Source: Pollenia angustigena (Eukaryota > Arthropoda > Insecta > Diptera > Polleniidae). Taken from it: DNA of 64,000 nucleotides. Each line of letters starts with the position of its first letter. The first letter of the stretch is position 1. Where the stretch lies: assembly GCA_930367215.1 (NCBI GenBank), contig OV884056.1:126540053-126604052 (forward strand). Direction: 5' to 3'. The translations under genes were made by a program, and so were the position numbers. The notes below the pieces were generated by a model, which saw only the letters and a list, made by a program, of their open reading frames with translations, was not told where the DNA came from and searched no databases. Positions 45,493-56,487 of this stretch are shown here, one piece after another.

Positions 45493-46016
45493 CAGTAGTG
45501 GGATTCTGTAACTTTTAACAGTAACAACAGTTGTTATAATTGTCACCATGTTTTGGTGTTTGCACTAACGATTATGTGATTCTGTAAATTGTTGTTAAAA
45601 ACATAGATAAAAATTAACGTCAAGTGGCATCACTGTCTAAAAAAGGGCAAAATAACGAAAAACACAAAGAGGAATAAAAAAAAAATAAAATTATTAAAAC
45701 TAAACAGAATTTTTTTTAGTTTTTTGTTTTTTTAAGAAGATAAGCCAAACATTTTACTATTAAATAAAATGCAAATTAATATAATTGCCATTTTCTAGTT
45801 ATATTATTTCTTTTAGCTAAATATTTTTTATTTTTTCAACATTTAACAATAAATAAACAACACTAAAAAAGTTGTCGTTTACTTAACACAAGCAGCTGAC
45901 TTAACGATAACAAGTGATGTTTAAAATGTTAAAGAATAGCAAAATCGGTAATTTGCTTGTTAATTTTTTTAACAATGACAACTATTGTTAAAATTAATTA
46001 CAGAATCGCACTACAG
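45493..46016. mobile_element. MITE inside the long-inverted-repeat element, 524 bp
   Basis: CAGTAGTGGGATTCTGTAA at the left pairs with CTGTAGTGCGATTCTGTAA inverted at the right. Both ends continue into related TTTTAACA..ACAACTGTTG-like tracts. Target duplication not resolved. Confidence 0.6.
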
Positions 46017-46050
46017 GTGGTCTTAAAGCCCATGGTAGAACAGTTAACAA

Positions 46051-46972
46051 CAAGTTAGAGTGCTATATTCGGCTGTGCCGAATCTTTGATACCCTCCACC
46101 AACAGTTCGAATGTTTAAGGAGTAATATATGTATGATGTTATTATTATCTTAAGCTGTGACGATTTGTTATTAATTATGGTTTTAGGCGAATAACTGTTT
46201 TCCTGTAGTAGGGTTTATATGGGGCATAGGGTAAATTATGGACCGATCATCACTAAATTTCACAGCGTCATTTCTAGTCCTTTAAAACTGTGACGTACCA
46301 ATTTCTGTTATGCTAGCATTATTAATTATGGTTTTAGGTGTTCTAAACGGTTTTCCGGGAGTAGGGTTTCTATGAAGCCTAGGGTAAATTATGTACCGAT
46401 CTTCACGAAATTTCACAGTGTTATTTCTAGTCCTAAAAAACTGTGACGTACCAAATTTTGTTACGCTAGCGTTATTTTTTACGGTTTTAGGCGTACTAAA
46501 CTGTTTTCCGGTAGTAGGGTTTATATTGGGCCTAAGGTAAATTATGGACCGATCGTTACGAAATTTAACAGCGTGATTTCCAGTCAACAAATTTTTGCAA
46601 AATCTTATCTCATTCCGTGCCTTGTTCCAGCATTTATGTTATTTTTTGTAACAAAATTATCAATTTTTTTAGGTGGTGGTCCGTATTTTTATTCACAGCT
46701 CTGGTCCTACTGAGCCGATTTTGCAGGATTTCAATCCCAAACTGCTTAGGATAACTACAAGCAATTTGCCACCAAGTTTGTTCATTTCTTTTGAGTTGTT
46801 CGAAAGTGAGCGTGTTTTCAACAGACGGACATGGCTAAATCGACTAAGAATTACTCAAGGACCCAGAATATATATGCTTTATGGGGTCTGAGATGAATAA
46901 TAAAAAACTTTCACACGGAATGACAAACTTAATATACCCTCTTCACAACTAATTGGGGTGAAGGGTATAAAA
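46051..46972. mobile_element. Dispersed repeat family, copy B, about 0.9 kb
   Basis: Starts AGAGTGCTATATTCGGCTGT and ends GGGGTGAAGGGTATAAAAA, like copy A at 31640-33697. The interior has three direct repeats of about 150 bp (ATTATGGTTTTAGG near 46176, 46317 and a degenerate third), different from the interior of copy A. Near the end ACAGACGGACATGGC and CTTTATGGGGTCT match copy A. Confidence 0.7.
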
Positions 46973-47985
46973 ACGTCAACAAATCGTCAAATATTTAAAT
47001 TTTACAAATTGGAGAGAATTTATTGCATTGAGTGGTTCAAAAATCTAAATCTTTAGCAAGAAATTATTTTTTTGATAAAGAAAGTGATATTGTTAAGTTT
47101 TAATCTATTTATTTCACCAAGTGGGCTGAAATATATTGCACTAATTTTTCTACACAACTTCTTATTAAGAACTAACTTTTTACTTCCTAACACTCAACTA
47201 TACTTAGAATAACTAACCTAACAGATTTAAATGGTAATTCGCCTTTTTACACGCAAATAGAAAAATTCTTCAAATATGATTATGACTTCAGCGAAAAAAT
47301 GAAATCGTATGTAGCGACGCAAATCGAAATCATTAAAACGCAAAACGGATTTAACCAATTTTTAAAAAGCGGACCAAATAGGACCGACGCAAATCGGGTC
47401 TCTGGTGTATATTTTTTTGCCGTATCGATGGCATTCATTTAATTAAAGAATTTGAATTAGTAGTGCTTGTAATGAAAACCACCTGGTTTGTGATGGTTGA
47501 AGAACTTTTTTGTTTAATTTCTAATAATTTTTGTATATCGAAAAATGATTTTTACGTTTTGAACGGTTCCCAATATAATTGTTAATATTTCACCCGCGAG
47601 AAAATAACAAATTTTTGCTGACAAACTTTTTTTTCACTCAATTCAAAGAGAGTAATTGGTAAATGTCTGAGAAATGTTGCAGACATAATTGAGTGATTTT
47701 ATTTTGCTTTACAGACTGAAATTTTCAGTGCTACAGATTAAATAAAGATACTCAGAGATGGAAAGTTGATTTTAAAAAGGAATAATTATTTTTTACTAAT
47801 AGTTCTAAAAAATGTTTTTTTTTGCCCAATTTAACTAGTTAAGGATAATAAACATTTTAATATTTTCTTAATTTTGACAATTTATAAAACCACTTTTTAA
47901 TTAATATTTGAGGAGCTCCATAACAAAATGCAAGTTTTTTGTCTAATTTTTACTAAATACTATTCTACGTATTAAAATCTAAAAA

Positions 47986-48499
47986 AATTGTTATACAGTA
48001 GTTTTGACTTAACTCCCTTTTGTTTACTTGCACTTTTGACTTAACTGCACAAAACTGATAATTTTTAAAATTATTCGTTATAATTCCATACAAATTACTT
48101 TTTTAAGTGCACTTTTTATACCTGCACATTTAAGATAAATGCGCAAAATTTTTGGCATTTTAAAATTATTTTCATACAAAAAATCAAAGTTAGCTGCACT
48201 TTGACTTAACTGCCCAAATTACATATTTTATTGAATTATTCTTCAAAATCCTTTTTTACATGCATTTTGTATAATGTGCAGGTATACATTTCATTATTTC
48301 ATATTTCATATTATTGGGCAGCTTTAAAATATTTTCATACAAAACATCAAAGTATATCAAAAATATATGGTGACCACTTTTTCACATAAATATCCAATTT
48401 AAGCTGTTTATAAAAATATAAATCGCAAATATTTAGCTTTTTTCCATAAATTTTTATGTTTTTTGTGAATTCTCATTGTTTTTGTTAATGTTTCGTTTA
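47986..48499. other. Gene-free spacer with a weak direct repeat
   Basis: GCACTTTTGACTTAACTGC near 48029 recurs near 48197. TACAGTAGTTTTGACTTAAC at 47996 looks like a pogo-type start but has no partner end. Confidence 0.4.
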
Positions 48500-49931
48500 T
48501 CTATATATATAAAATACGATGTGTGTATGTATGTATATATGTATGTATGTATGTATGTATTAGGGATGACAAACGGGAAATCCCAAATCCCGAAATCCCG
48601 GGATTTATTTTTATTAATCCCGGGATTTTTCATATATCAACTTTTGTGAACAAGAATGTTCGTTTTTGTTGAATTTTATACTCAATACAAAAAAAAAAAA
48701 AATATTAAAAATTATGTATCAGTTGTATTTTTTATTTTTATAACTCTTATTTTTCTTTTGAAAATTCATAAATATATAAAAAGTTTATTTATTTAAAAAA
48801 AAATCCCGAATCCCGGGATTTTCTAAAATCCATCCCGATTGGCATCCCTAGTATGTATGTATGTGTGTAACGTATGGACTCCAAAACGGCTGGGCCGATT
48901 TTGATAAAATTTTCAGGGAATCTTCAGAATATTCAGGCGGGTGACACTGTGAAGTCTGATTTTTGATTTTCGGTCTGCGGGCGGAGGGGCGTGGCAAAAT
49001 CCAATTTTCATATTGCAACACCAGTACCATCTATATAATTTGGACGATTTGTTCTTTAAAATTATCGCCATGGTCCAACTTAGATTTATACGAAAAGAAA
49101 ATTTTGCCCCGCCCACTTTTACGCCCACTTTTTTCGAATTACCTAAAATCAGAAAACGGTTCCATCGATTTGACAAATTTTTCTTTCAAATGTTTGTATT
49201 AATTCATTTTAAGTTTTCATCGAAAGACAAATTTAGCACGCCTACTTTTAAGCCTACTTTTTCTATTTAGCGCTTAATTCGAGAACGGCTTGACCGATTT
49301 GGACGATTTTTTCTTTAAAATGATTTCCATGGTCCAACTTAGGTTTTAACTGAAAGAAAATTTTGCCCCGCCTACTTTTTTCGATTTATCAAAATCCAAA
49401 AACGGCTACATCGATTTGACTAATTTTTTTTTAAATGTTCGTATTAATCCATTTAAACTTTTCATCGAAACAAAAATTTACCACGCCTACTTTTACGCCC
49501 ACTTTTTCTATTAAGTGCATAACTTGAGAACGGCTTGACCGATTTGGCCATGGTCCAACTTAGATTTATACGAAAAGAAAATTTTGCCCCGAATTACCTA
49601 AAATCAGAAAACGGCTCCATCGATTTGACAAATTTTTCTTTCAAATGTTCGTATTAATCCATTTTAAGTTTTTATCGAAAGAAAAATTCACCACGCCCAC
49701 TTTTTCTATTAAGCGCATAACTTGAGAACGGCTTGACCGATTTTTTCTATAAAATCATTGCCCCGCCCACTTTAACGCCCACTTTTTTTCGATTTACCTA
49801 AAATCAGAAAGCGGCTCCATCGATTTGACTAACTTTTCTTTCAAATGTTCGTATCTTTTTAACGGATTTTAAAAATCGAACGCAAACATTTTTCCTAATT
49901 TGGACAGGACAACGTCTGTTGGGTCAGCTAG
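48500..49931 (+). mobile_element. Non-autonomous Helitron, 1.43 kb
   Basis: Starts TCTATATATATAAAAT after an A and ends CTAG before a T, the Helitron rule (TC...CTRR inserted between A and T). A short hairpin, ACAACGTCTGTTGGGT, lies just before the CTAG end. The interior is a degenerate tandem repeat with GAACGGCTTGACCGATTTGG and CGCCCACTTTT words. There is no Rep/helicase gene. A hAT element is nested at 48561-48850. Confidence 0.82.
48561..48850. mobile_element. hAT-like MITE nested in the Helitron, 290 bp
   Basis: Ends TAGGGATGACAAACGGGA and inverted TAGGGATGCCAATCGGGA, with further inverted CCCGGGATT tracts. The 8-bp repeat GTATGTAT flanks it at 48553-48560 and 48851-48858, but the target is a (GTAT)n microsatellite, so the duplication is less certain than it looks. 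Confidence 0.68.
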
Positions 49932-49964
49932 TATTAAATAAACATACATAAAATGATGTTATTT

Positions 49965-50790
49965 CCCAGCTAGCATAGGCTGTTTAGTAGACGATTATGT
50001 TAAATATACAACTCCTAAAAGAATCTTCTGATGATTATCTGACGAGTAACAAAAACTTCTAAATCTTTTTTTAATTTATTATTTTTTGTATATTTTTTGA
50101 CATGCTCGTCATTGACTGCCTGTTTAACGTTTTCGAAAGTCATCGTTCGCATAGAAAATTATATTTAAAATAAGAACAAAATTCTTAAATTTGTTTTTGT
50201 TTTAAATGTAATTTTCTATGCGAACGTTAACGTTAGAAATCGGTGAACAGACTATAAATCTTGGACTGAACCTTTTGGGACTCTCTGAAAGAGTCGTATA
50301 AAAATTACTGAGCTACCTAAATAAGACCATTTTTGAAGTATGAAAATGCTATTACCAATAAAATGTTAAAAAAACAAACCGGCCTAAGGATCTGTAAAAA
50401 AGCATTTTCCGACAGGATGGTGTTGATGAATTGTATGAATATTAGAAGTTTTGTCATGAAAAATACACCTGATACCCTTATTTAGGTATTTCAGTCATAC
50501 GGCTGAGCATTTCACGAGTTGTAAAATACTACCTACATGAGTCTCATACGACTCTTGGCATTTTGAAAGACTCGTTAGATAATCTCTACATACTCTAAAC
50601 GATTCCCTTTACGATTAATATAAGTGTTTTTTGCTGCGTTATGGAAGAATCTCTCATAGTAATCAGCACGTGCAACAGTTTCTCCCGTGCGAGGAATTTT
50701 CCACAATTTAAAAATGAGCTCGTCGACGATCAAAAACACTCTTTGTAAGATTCCCAGCAGACTCCTAGACGATTGAAAATGCTAGCTGGG
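49965..50790. mobile_element. piggyBac-like non-autonomous element, 826 bp
   Basis: CCCAGCTAGCAT at the left pairs with ATGCTAGCTGGG at the right. TTAA follows the right end (50791-50794), while the left has ATTT, perhaps a mutated TTAA. CCC ends with TTAA fit piggyBac. A separate hairpin (GTTCGCATAGAAAATTA with its complement, 50144-50226) lies inside. The right 100 bp are copied twice more at 56371 and 61145 in the Helitron array. Confidence 0.58.
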
Positions 50791-50807
50791 TTAAAATAAA
50801 ATTTTAA

Positions 50808-53800
50808 TCTATATATATAAAATTGTAACGTTACTGACTGACTGACTGACTGACTGACTCACTGATTCATCATCGCACAGCCTAAACGCCTGAAGCTAGA
50901 CACTTGAAATTTGGACCAGAGATTGGTCACTCCCCAAATCGATCCACTAAGACGGGATTTTTGGAAATTCGAATGTTTAGGGGGTAAAAAAGGGTAAAAA
51001 CGGGAAAATTCGGTAACCTTATATCTCCAAAACTAAAGGAGATATAAAAAAAATTTAATACCTATCGTTGTTCTTTAGAAAAATAAGCGGACAGGTGTCT
51101 GGTACTTTTTTGAAATTCAGCCCTATTTGGGAGTAAACGGGTAATATCTGAATTTTAGTACTTTTTTGACACCCCATCTATCTTTTGAACCAATAAACAT
51201 AGAAACAAAGTTAATACCACATTCGAAACCTAACAAAAATATACGAATTTAAATTTGGTACTTTTTCGAAATTCGAACATTTAAGGGGTAAAAATCGTAA
51301 CTATTTTTGGTACTTTTTTTAAAAAACATTTTTCTCCATTTATTGAAATATTCGTACTAAATTATGGGCTGCCACTATTATACTGAAATTTTTTATACTT
51401 TAATGGGGGGAAAATAGTACCAAAAAGGGGAAATACGAGAAATTTGATATTTTACTTAACTTTTTGGTTCTACAACTGGTATTTTTTAAATTATCGTTTA
51501 TGTTGGACCTAAAACATAAGATTCATCATGCAATGTCCGGAATGGATAAGAATCCATAAGGGGCAGTTTTTGGTACTTTTCTGTTAATTGACTGGTACTT
51601 TTTGAATTTCCGTTAGTATTGGACCTATAAAAATAAAATTAAACATGCAATGGATGAGAATCTATAAGAGGGAACTTTTTGGTACTTTTTTGTTCATTAA
51701 CTGGTACTTTTTGAATTTACGTTAATATTGGACTTAGAAACATAAAATTCAAAATGAAATGTCCTGAGTGGTTAAGAATCCATAAGGTGAAGTTTTTGGT
51801 ACTTTTCTGTTCATAAAATGGTACTTTTTGAATTTCCGTTAGTAAAAATAAAATTAAACATGCAATGTCCTGAATGGATGAAAATCTATAAGAGGGAACT
51901 TTTTGGTACTTTTTTGTTCATTAACTGGTACTTTTTGAATTTCTGTTAGTATTGGACCTAGAAACATACAATTCAATATGCAATGCCCTGGATGGATGAG
52001 AATCTATAAGAGGGAACTTTTTGGTACTTTTTTGTTCATTAACTGGTACTTTTTGAATTTACGTTAATATTGGACTTAGAAACATAAAATTCAAAATGAA
52101 ATGTCCTGAGTGGTTAAGAATCCATAAGGGGAAGTTTTTGGTACTTTTCTGTTCATAAAATGGTACTTTTTGAATTTCCGTTAGTATTGGACCTATAAAA
52201 ATAAAATTAAACATGCAATGTCCTGAATGGATGAAAATCTATAAGAGGGAACTTTTTGGTACTTTTTTGTTCATTAACTGGTACTTTTTGAATTTCTGTT
52301 AGTATTGGACCTAGAAACATACAATTCAATATGCAATGCCCTGGATGGATGAGAATCTATAAGAGTGAACTTTTTGGTACTTTTTTAATCTTGGACTGGT
52401 ACTTTTTGAATTTCCGTTGGTATTGGACATAGACAGATAAAATTAAACATGCAAGGTCCTGGGTGGATAAGAATCTAAGAGGAAAGTTTTTGGTACTTTT
52501 TTGTTCATTTACTGGTACTTTTTGAATTTCCGTCAGTATTGGACCTAGAAACATAAAATTAAACATGCACGATACTGTGTAAATGAGAATCTTTAAGTGG
52601 GATCTTATTGGTACTTTTTTATTCGTTAGCTGGTACTTTTTGAATTTCCGTTAGTATTGGACCCAGAAACATGCAATTAAACATGGAAGGTCTTGAGTGA
52701 ATGACAATCTGTTAGAGAGATCTTTTTGGTGCTTTTTCGTTTTTTAACTGGTCCTTTTTTTAAATTTTCGCTAATGTTGGTCTAATGAAAATAAAATTAA
52801 ACGTGCATGGTCCTGAGTGAATGAGAATCTCTAAAAGCGCTTATAGGTACTTTTTAGTTATTAAACTGGTACTTTTTGAATATCCGTTATTATTGGACTT
52901 AGAAACATAAAATTCAAGATGCAATGCCCTAAGTGGATAAGAATATATAAGAGGGAAGTTTTTTGTACTTCTTTGTTCTTTAACTGGTACTTTTTGAATT
53001 TCCGTTAGTATTGGACCTAGAAACATAAAATTAAACATGCAAGGTCCTGAGTGAATGAAAATCTGTAAGAGGGCTTTTGGTACTATTTTGTTCTTTAACT
53101 GGTACCTTTTATATATCCGTATTTATTGGATCTAGAAACATAAAATTAAACATGCAAGCTCCTGAGTGAATGAGAATCTGTAAGAGGGATTTTTTTTTAA
53201 ATAAACTGGTAATTTTTTTAATTTAATATTTATTTTTGTGCATTAAATAAAAAAGCAAATTGGTGTCTGGTACTTTAACGAAATTCGGTCGTTTTAGGTA
53301 GTAAATCTAGCTTTTAAGCCAATACGTATAGAAATAAAAATTAAATAACATTTGGTACTTATCTAAAAAATACAAATGCGAATTTGGTACTTTTTCGAAA
53401 TTCGAACGTTTCAGGGGTGAAAATTGTACCTATGTATATCGATCCCGCGAACCTCATACCTCCTAAACTAAAAGAGATAAAAAACATCAGCAATTCGCTA
53501 ACCGTATATTTCCTAAACAAAAAGAGATACAAAAAATTTAATACTAATTATTGTTCATTAAAAAAAATAAACGGAGAGGTGTCTGGTACTTTTTTGAAGG
53601 AAGACCTTTTTGGGGTGTAAAAGGGTAAATAAATATTGTATCACATTTTTAGCTTATCTAAAAAATACAAAACAGGTTTGCCCCTTTTTTGAAATTCAAA
53701 CGTTTAAGGTGTGAAAATCGTTCCTAATTTTGTTACTGTTTTCTCAACATTTTTCTCCATCTCTATATAATATAAATTTGTAAAGTAACTGACGGATTCA

Positions 53801-54052
53801 TCATCGCACATCCTAAACTCTTGAAGCTAAAAAGCTGACTTTTGGACCGAAGGTTGTCCTCTCGCCAAATCGATTCCGCTAACCAAAAAAAAATCCAAAA
53901 TTAAAGAGATCCAAAAAATTTAACACTTATTGTTGTTCGTTAAAAAAAATAAGGGGACAGGTGCCTGGTACTTTTTTGAAAATAAACTTTGGCATAAAAA
54001 TATGTCCACGAAGAAAAAGGAGACGCTAACGAAGTAGCGGGTTAAATGCTAG
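50808..54052 (+). mobile_element. Helitron array unit H1, 3245 bp, complete
   Basis: Starts TCTATATATATAAAATTG after an A and ends TGCTAG. The hairpin CGCTAACGAAGTAGCG lies ten bases before the CTAG. After the 5' end come six ACTG repeats, a leader, then a minisatellite (about 51470-53220), then a degenerate second 5' end (TCTATATAATATAAATTTG near 53764). There is no Rep/helicase gene, so it must move in trans. Confidence 0.83.
51470..53220 (+). repeat. Minisatellite inside H1, 107-120 bp period
   Basis: GGTACTTTTTGAATTTCCGT recurs at about 51593, 51703, 51819, 51926, 52041 and so on, with a second GGTACTTTTT about 20 bases before each. Monomers also share GGACCTAGAAACATAAAATT. The minus-strand ORFs (MFNFMFLGPIL...) at 52357-52566 and 52841-53038, and all their copies further right, are readings of this repeat and not genes. 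Copies are present in H2-H5. Confidence 0.88.
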
Positions 54053-56368
54053 TCTATATATATAAAATTGTAACGTTACTGACTGACTGACTGACTGACT
54101 GACTGACTCACTGATTCATCATCGCACAGCCTAAACGCCTGAAGCTAGACACTTGAAATTTGGACCAGAGATTGGTCACTCCCCAAATCGATCCACTAAG
54201 ACGGGATTTTTGGAAATTCGAATGTTTAGGGGGTAAAAAAGGGTAAAAACGGGAAAATTCGGTAACCTTATATCTCCAAAACTAAAGGAGATACAAAAAA
54301 AATTTAATACCTATCGTTGTTCTTTAGAAAAATAAGCGGACAGGTGTCTGGTACTTTTTTGAAATTCGGCCCTATTTGGGAGTAAACGGGTAATATCTGA
54401 ATTTTAGTACTTTTTTGACACCCCATCTATCTTTTGAACCAATAAACATAGAAACAAAGTTAATACCACATTCGAAACCTAACAAAAATATACAAATTCA
54501 AATTTGGTACTTTTTCGAAATTCGAACATTTAAGGGGTAAAAATCGTAACTATTTTTGGTACTTTTTTTAAAAAACATTTTTCTCCATTTATTGAAATAT
54601 TCGTACTAAATTATGGGCTGCCACTATTATACTGAAATTTTTTATACTTTAATGGGGGGAAAATAGTACCAAAAAGGGGAAATACGAGAAATTGGATATT
54701 TTACTTAACTTTTTGGTTCTACAACTGGTATTTTTTAAATTATCGTTTATGTTGGACCTAAAAACATAAGATTCATCATGCAATGTCCGGAATGGATAAG
54801 AATCCATAAGGGGCAGTTTTTGGTACTTTTCTGTTAATTGACTGGTACTTTTTGAATTTCCGTTAGTATTGGACCTATAAAAATAAAATTAAACATGCAA
54901 TGGATGAGAATCTATAAGAGGGAACTTTTTGGTACTTTTTTGTTCATTAACTGGTACTTTTTGAATTTACGTTAATATTGGACTTAGAAACATAAAATTC
55001 AAAATGAAATGTCCTGAGTGGTTAAGAATCCATAAGGGGAAGTTTTTGGTACTTTTCTGTTCATAAAATGGTACTTTTTGAATTTCCGTTAGTAATAACA
55101 AAATTAAACATGCAATGTCCTGAATGGATGAAAATCTATAAGAGGGAACTTTTTGGTACTTTTTTGTTCATTAACTGGTACTTTTTGAATTTCTGTTAGT
55201 ATTGGACCTAGAAACATACAATTCAATATGCAATGCCCTGGATGGATGAGAATCTATAAGAGGGAACTTTTTGGTACTTTTTTGTTCATTAACTGGTACT
55301 TTTTGAATTTACGTTAATATTGGACTTAGAAACATAAAATTCAAAATGAAATGTCCTGAGTGGTTAAGAATCCATAAGGGGAAGTTTTTGGTACTTTTCT
55401 GTTCATAAAATGGTACTTTTTGAATTTCCGTTAGTATTGGACCTATAAAAATAAAATTAAACATGCAATGTCCTGAATGGATGATAATCTATAAGAGGGA
55501 ACTTTTTGGTACTTTTTTGTTCATTAACTGGTACTTTTTGAATTTCTGTTAGTATTGGACCTAGAAACATACAATTCAATATGCAATGCCCTGGATGGAT
55601 GAGAATCTATAAGAGTGAACTTTTTGGTACTTTTTTAATCTTGGACTGGTACTTTTTGAATTTCCGTTGGTATTGGACATAGACAGATAAAATTAAACAT
55701 GCAAGGTCCTGGGTGGATAAGAATCTAAGAGGAAAGTTTTTGGTACTTTTTTGTTCATTTACTGGTACTTTTTGAATTTCCGTCAGTATTGGACCTAGAA
55801 ACATAAAATTAAACATGCACGATACTGTGTAAATGAGAATCTTTAAGTGGGATCTTATTGGTACTTTTTTATTCGTTAGCTGGTACTTTTTGAATTTCCG
55901 TTAGTATTGGACCCAGAAACATGCAATTAAACATGGAAGGTCTTGAGTGAATGACAATCTGTTAGAGAGATCTTTTTGGTGCTTTTTCGTTTTTTAACTG
56001 GTCCTTTTTTTAAATTTTCGCTAATGTTGGTCTAATGAAAATAAAATTAAACGTGCATGGTCCTGAGTGAATGAGAATCTCTAAAAGCGCTTATAGGTAC
56101 TTTTTAGTTATTAAACTGGTACTTTTTGAATATCCGTTATTATTGGACTTAGAAACATAAAATTCAAGATGCAATGCCCTAAGTGGATAAGAATATATAA
56201 GAGGGAAGTTTTTGGTACTTCTTTGTTCTTTAACTGGTACTTTTTGAATTTCCGTTAGTATTGGACCTAGAAACATAAAATTAAACATGCAAGGTCCTGA
56301 GTGAATGAAAATCTGTAAGAGGGCTTTTGGTACTATTTTGTTCTTTAACTGGTACCTTTTATATATCC
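54053..56368 (+). mobile_element. Helitron array unit H2, 3'-truncated
   Basis: Begins immediately after H1 (CTAG then TCTATATATA, no bases between). Nearly identical to H1 until TTTTATATATCCG, where it jumps to GCGAGGAATTTTCC from the original flank. Seven ACTG repeats. Confidence 0.85.
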
Positions 56369-56487
56369 GCGAGGAATTTTCCACAATTTAAAAATGAGCT
56401 CGTCGACGATCAAAAACACTCTTTGTAAGATTCCCAGCAGACTCCTAGACGATTGAAAATGCTAGCTGGGTTAAAATAAAATTTTAA
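56369..56487 (+). repeat. Copied flank A', 119 bp
   Basis: Identical or nearly so to 50689-50807, the stretch directly left of H1, including the right end of the piggyBac-like element. It shows that flank and Helitrons were duplicated together. Confidence 0.87.

Larger units (their letters stand above)
45041..47985. mobile_element. Long-inverted-repeat element, about 2.9 kb, arms about 400 bp
   Basis: The left arm (about 45041-45486) and right arm (about 47589-47985) are diverged inverse copies; shared words include TGTTATGGAGCTCCTCAAAT, CAACTTTCCATCTCTGAGTA, CACTCAATTATGTCTGCA and TTCTCGCGGGTGAA. Between them lie a small MITE, a copy of the dispersed repeat family and about 600 bp of unknown sequence. 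Either it is a long-TIR transposon later filled by other insertions, or two copies in opposite orientation. No transposase was seen. A diverged piece of the arm lies at 20780. Confidence 0.65.

Noticed and set aside
46282..46590. 102-codon ORF with internal repeats (GRSIIYLRPNINPTTGKQF-like)
   Set aside because: Reads through the 150-bp direct repeats of dispersed repeat copy B; repeats with the DNA and lacks other support.
50830..50870. (ACTG)n as a regulatory element
   Set aside because: It is a variable microsatellite next to the Helitron 5' end, differing in copy number between units.
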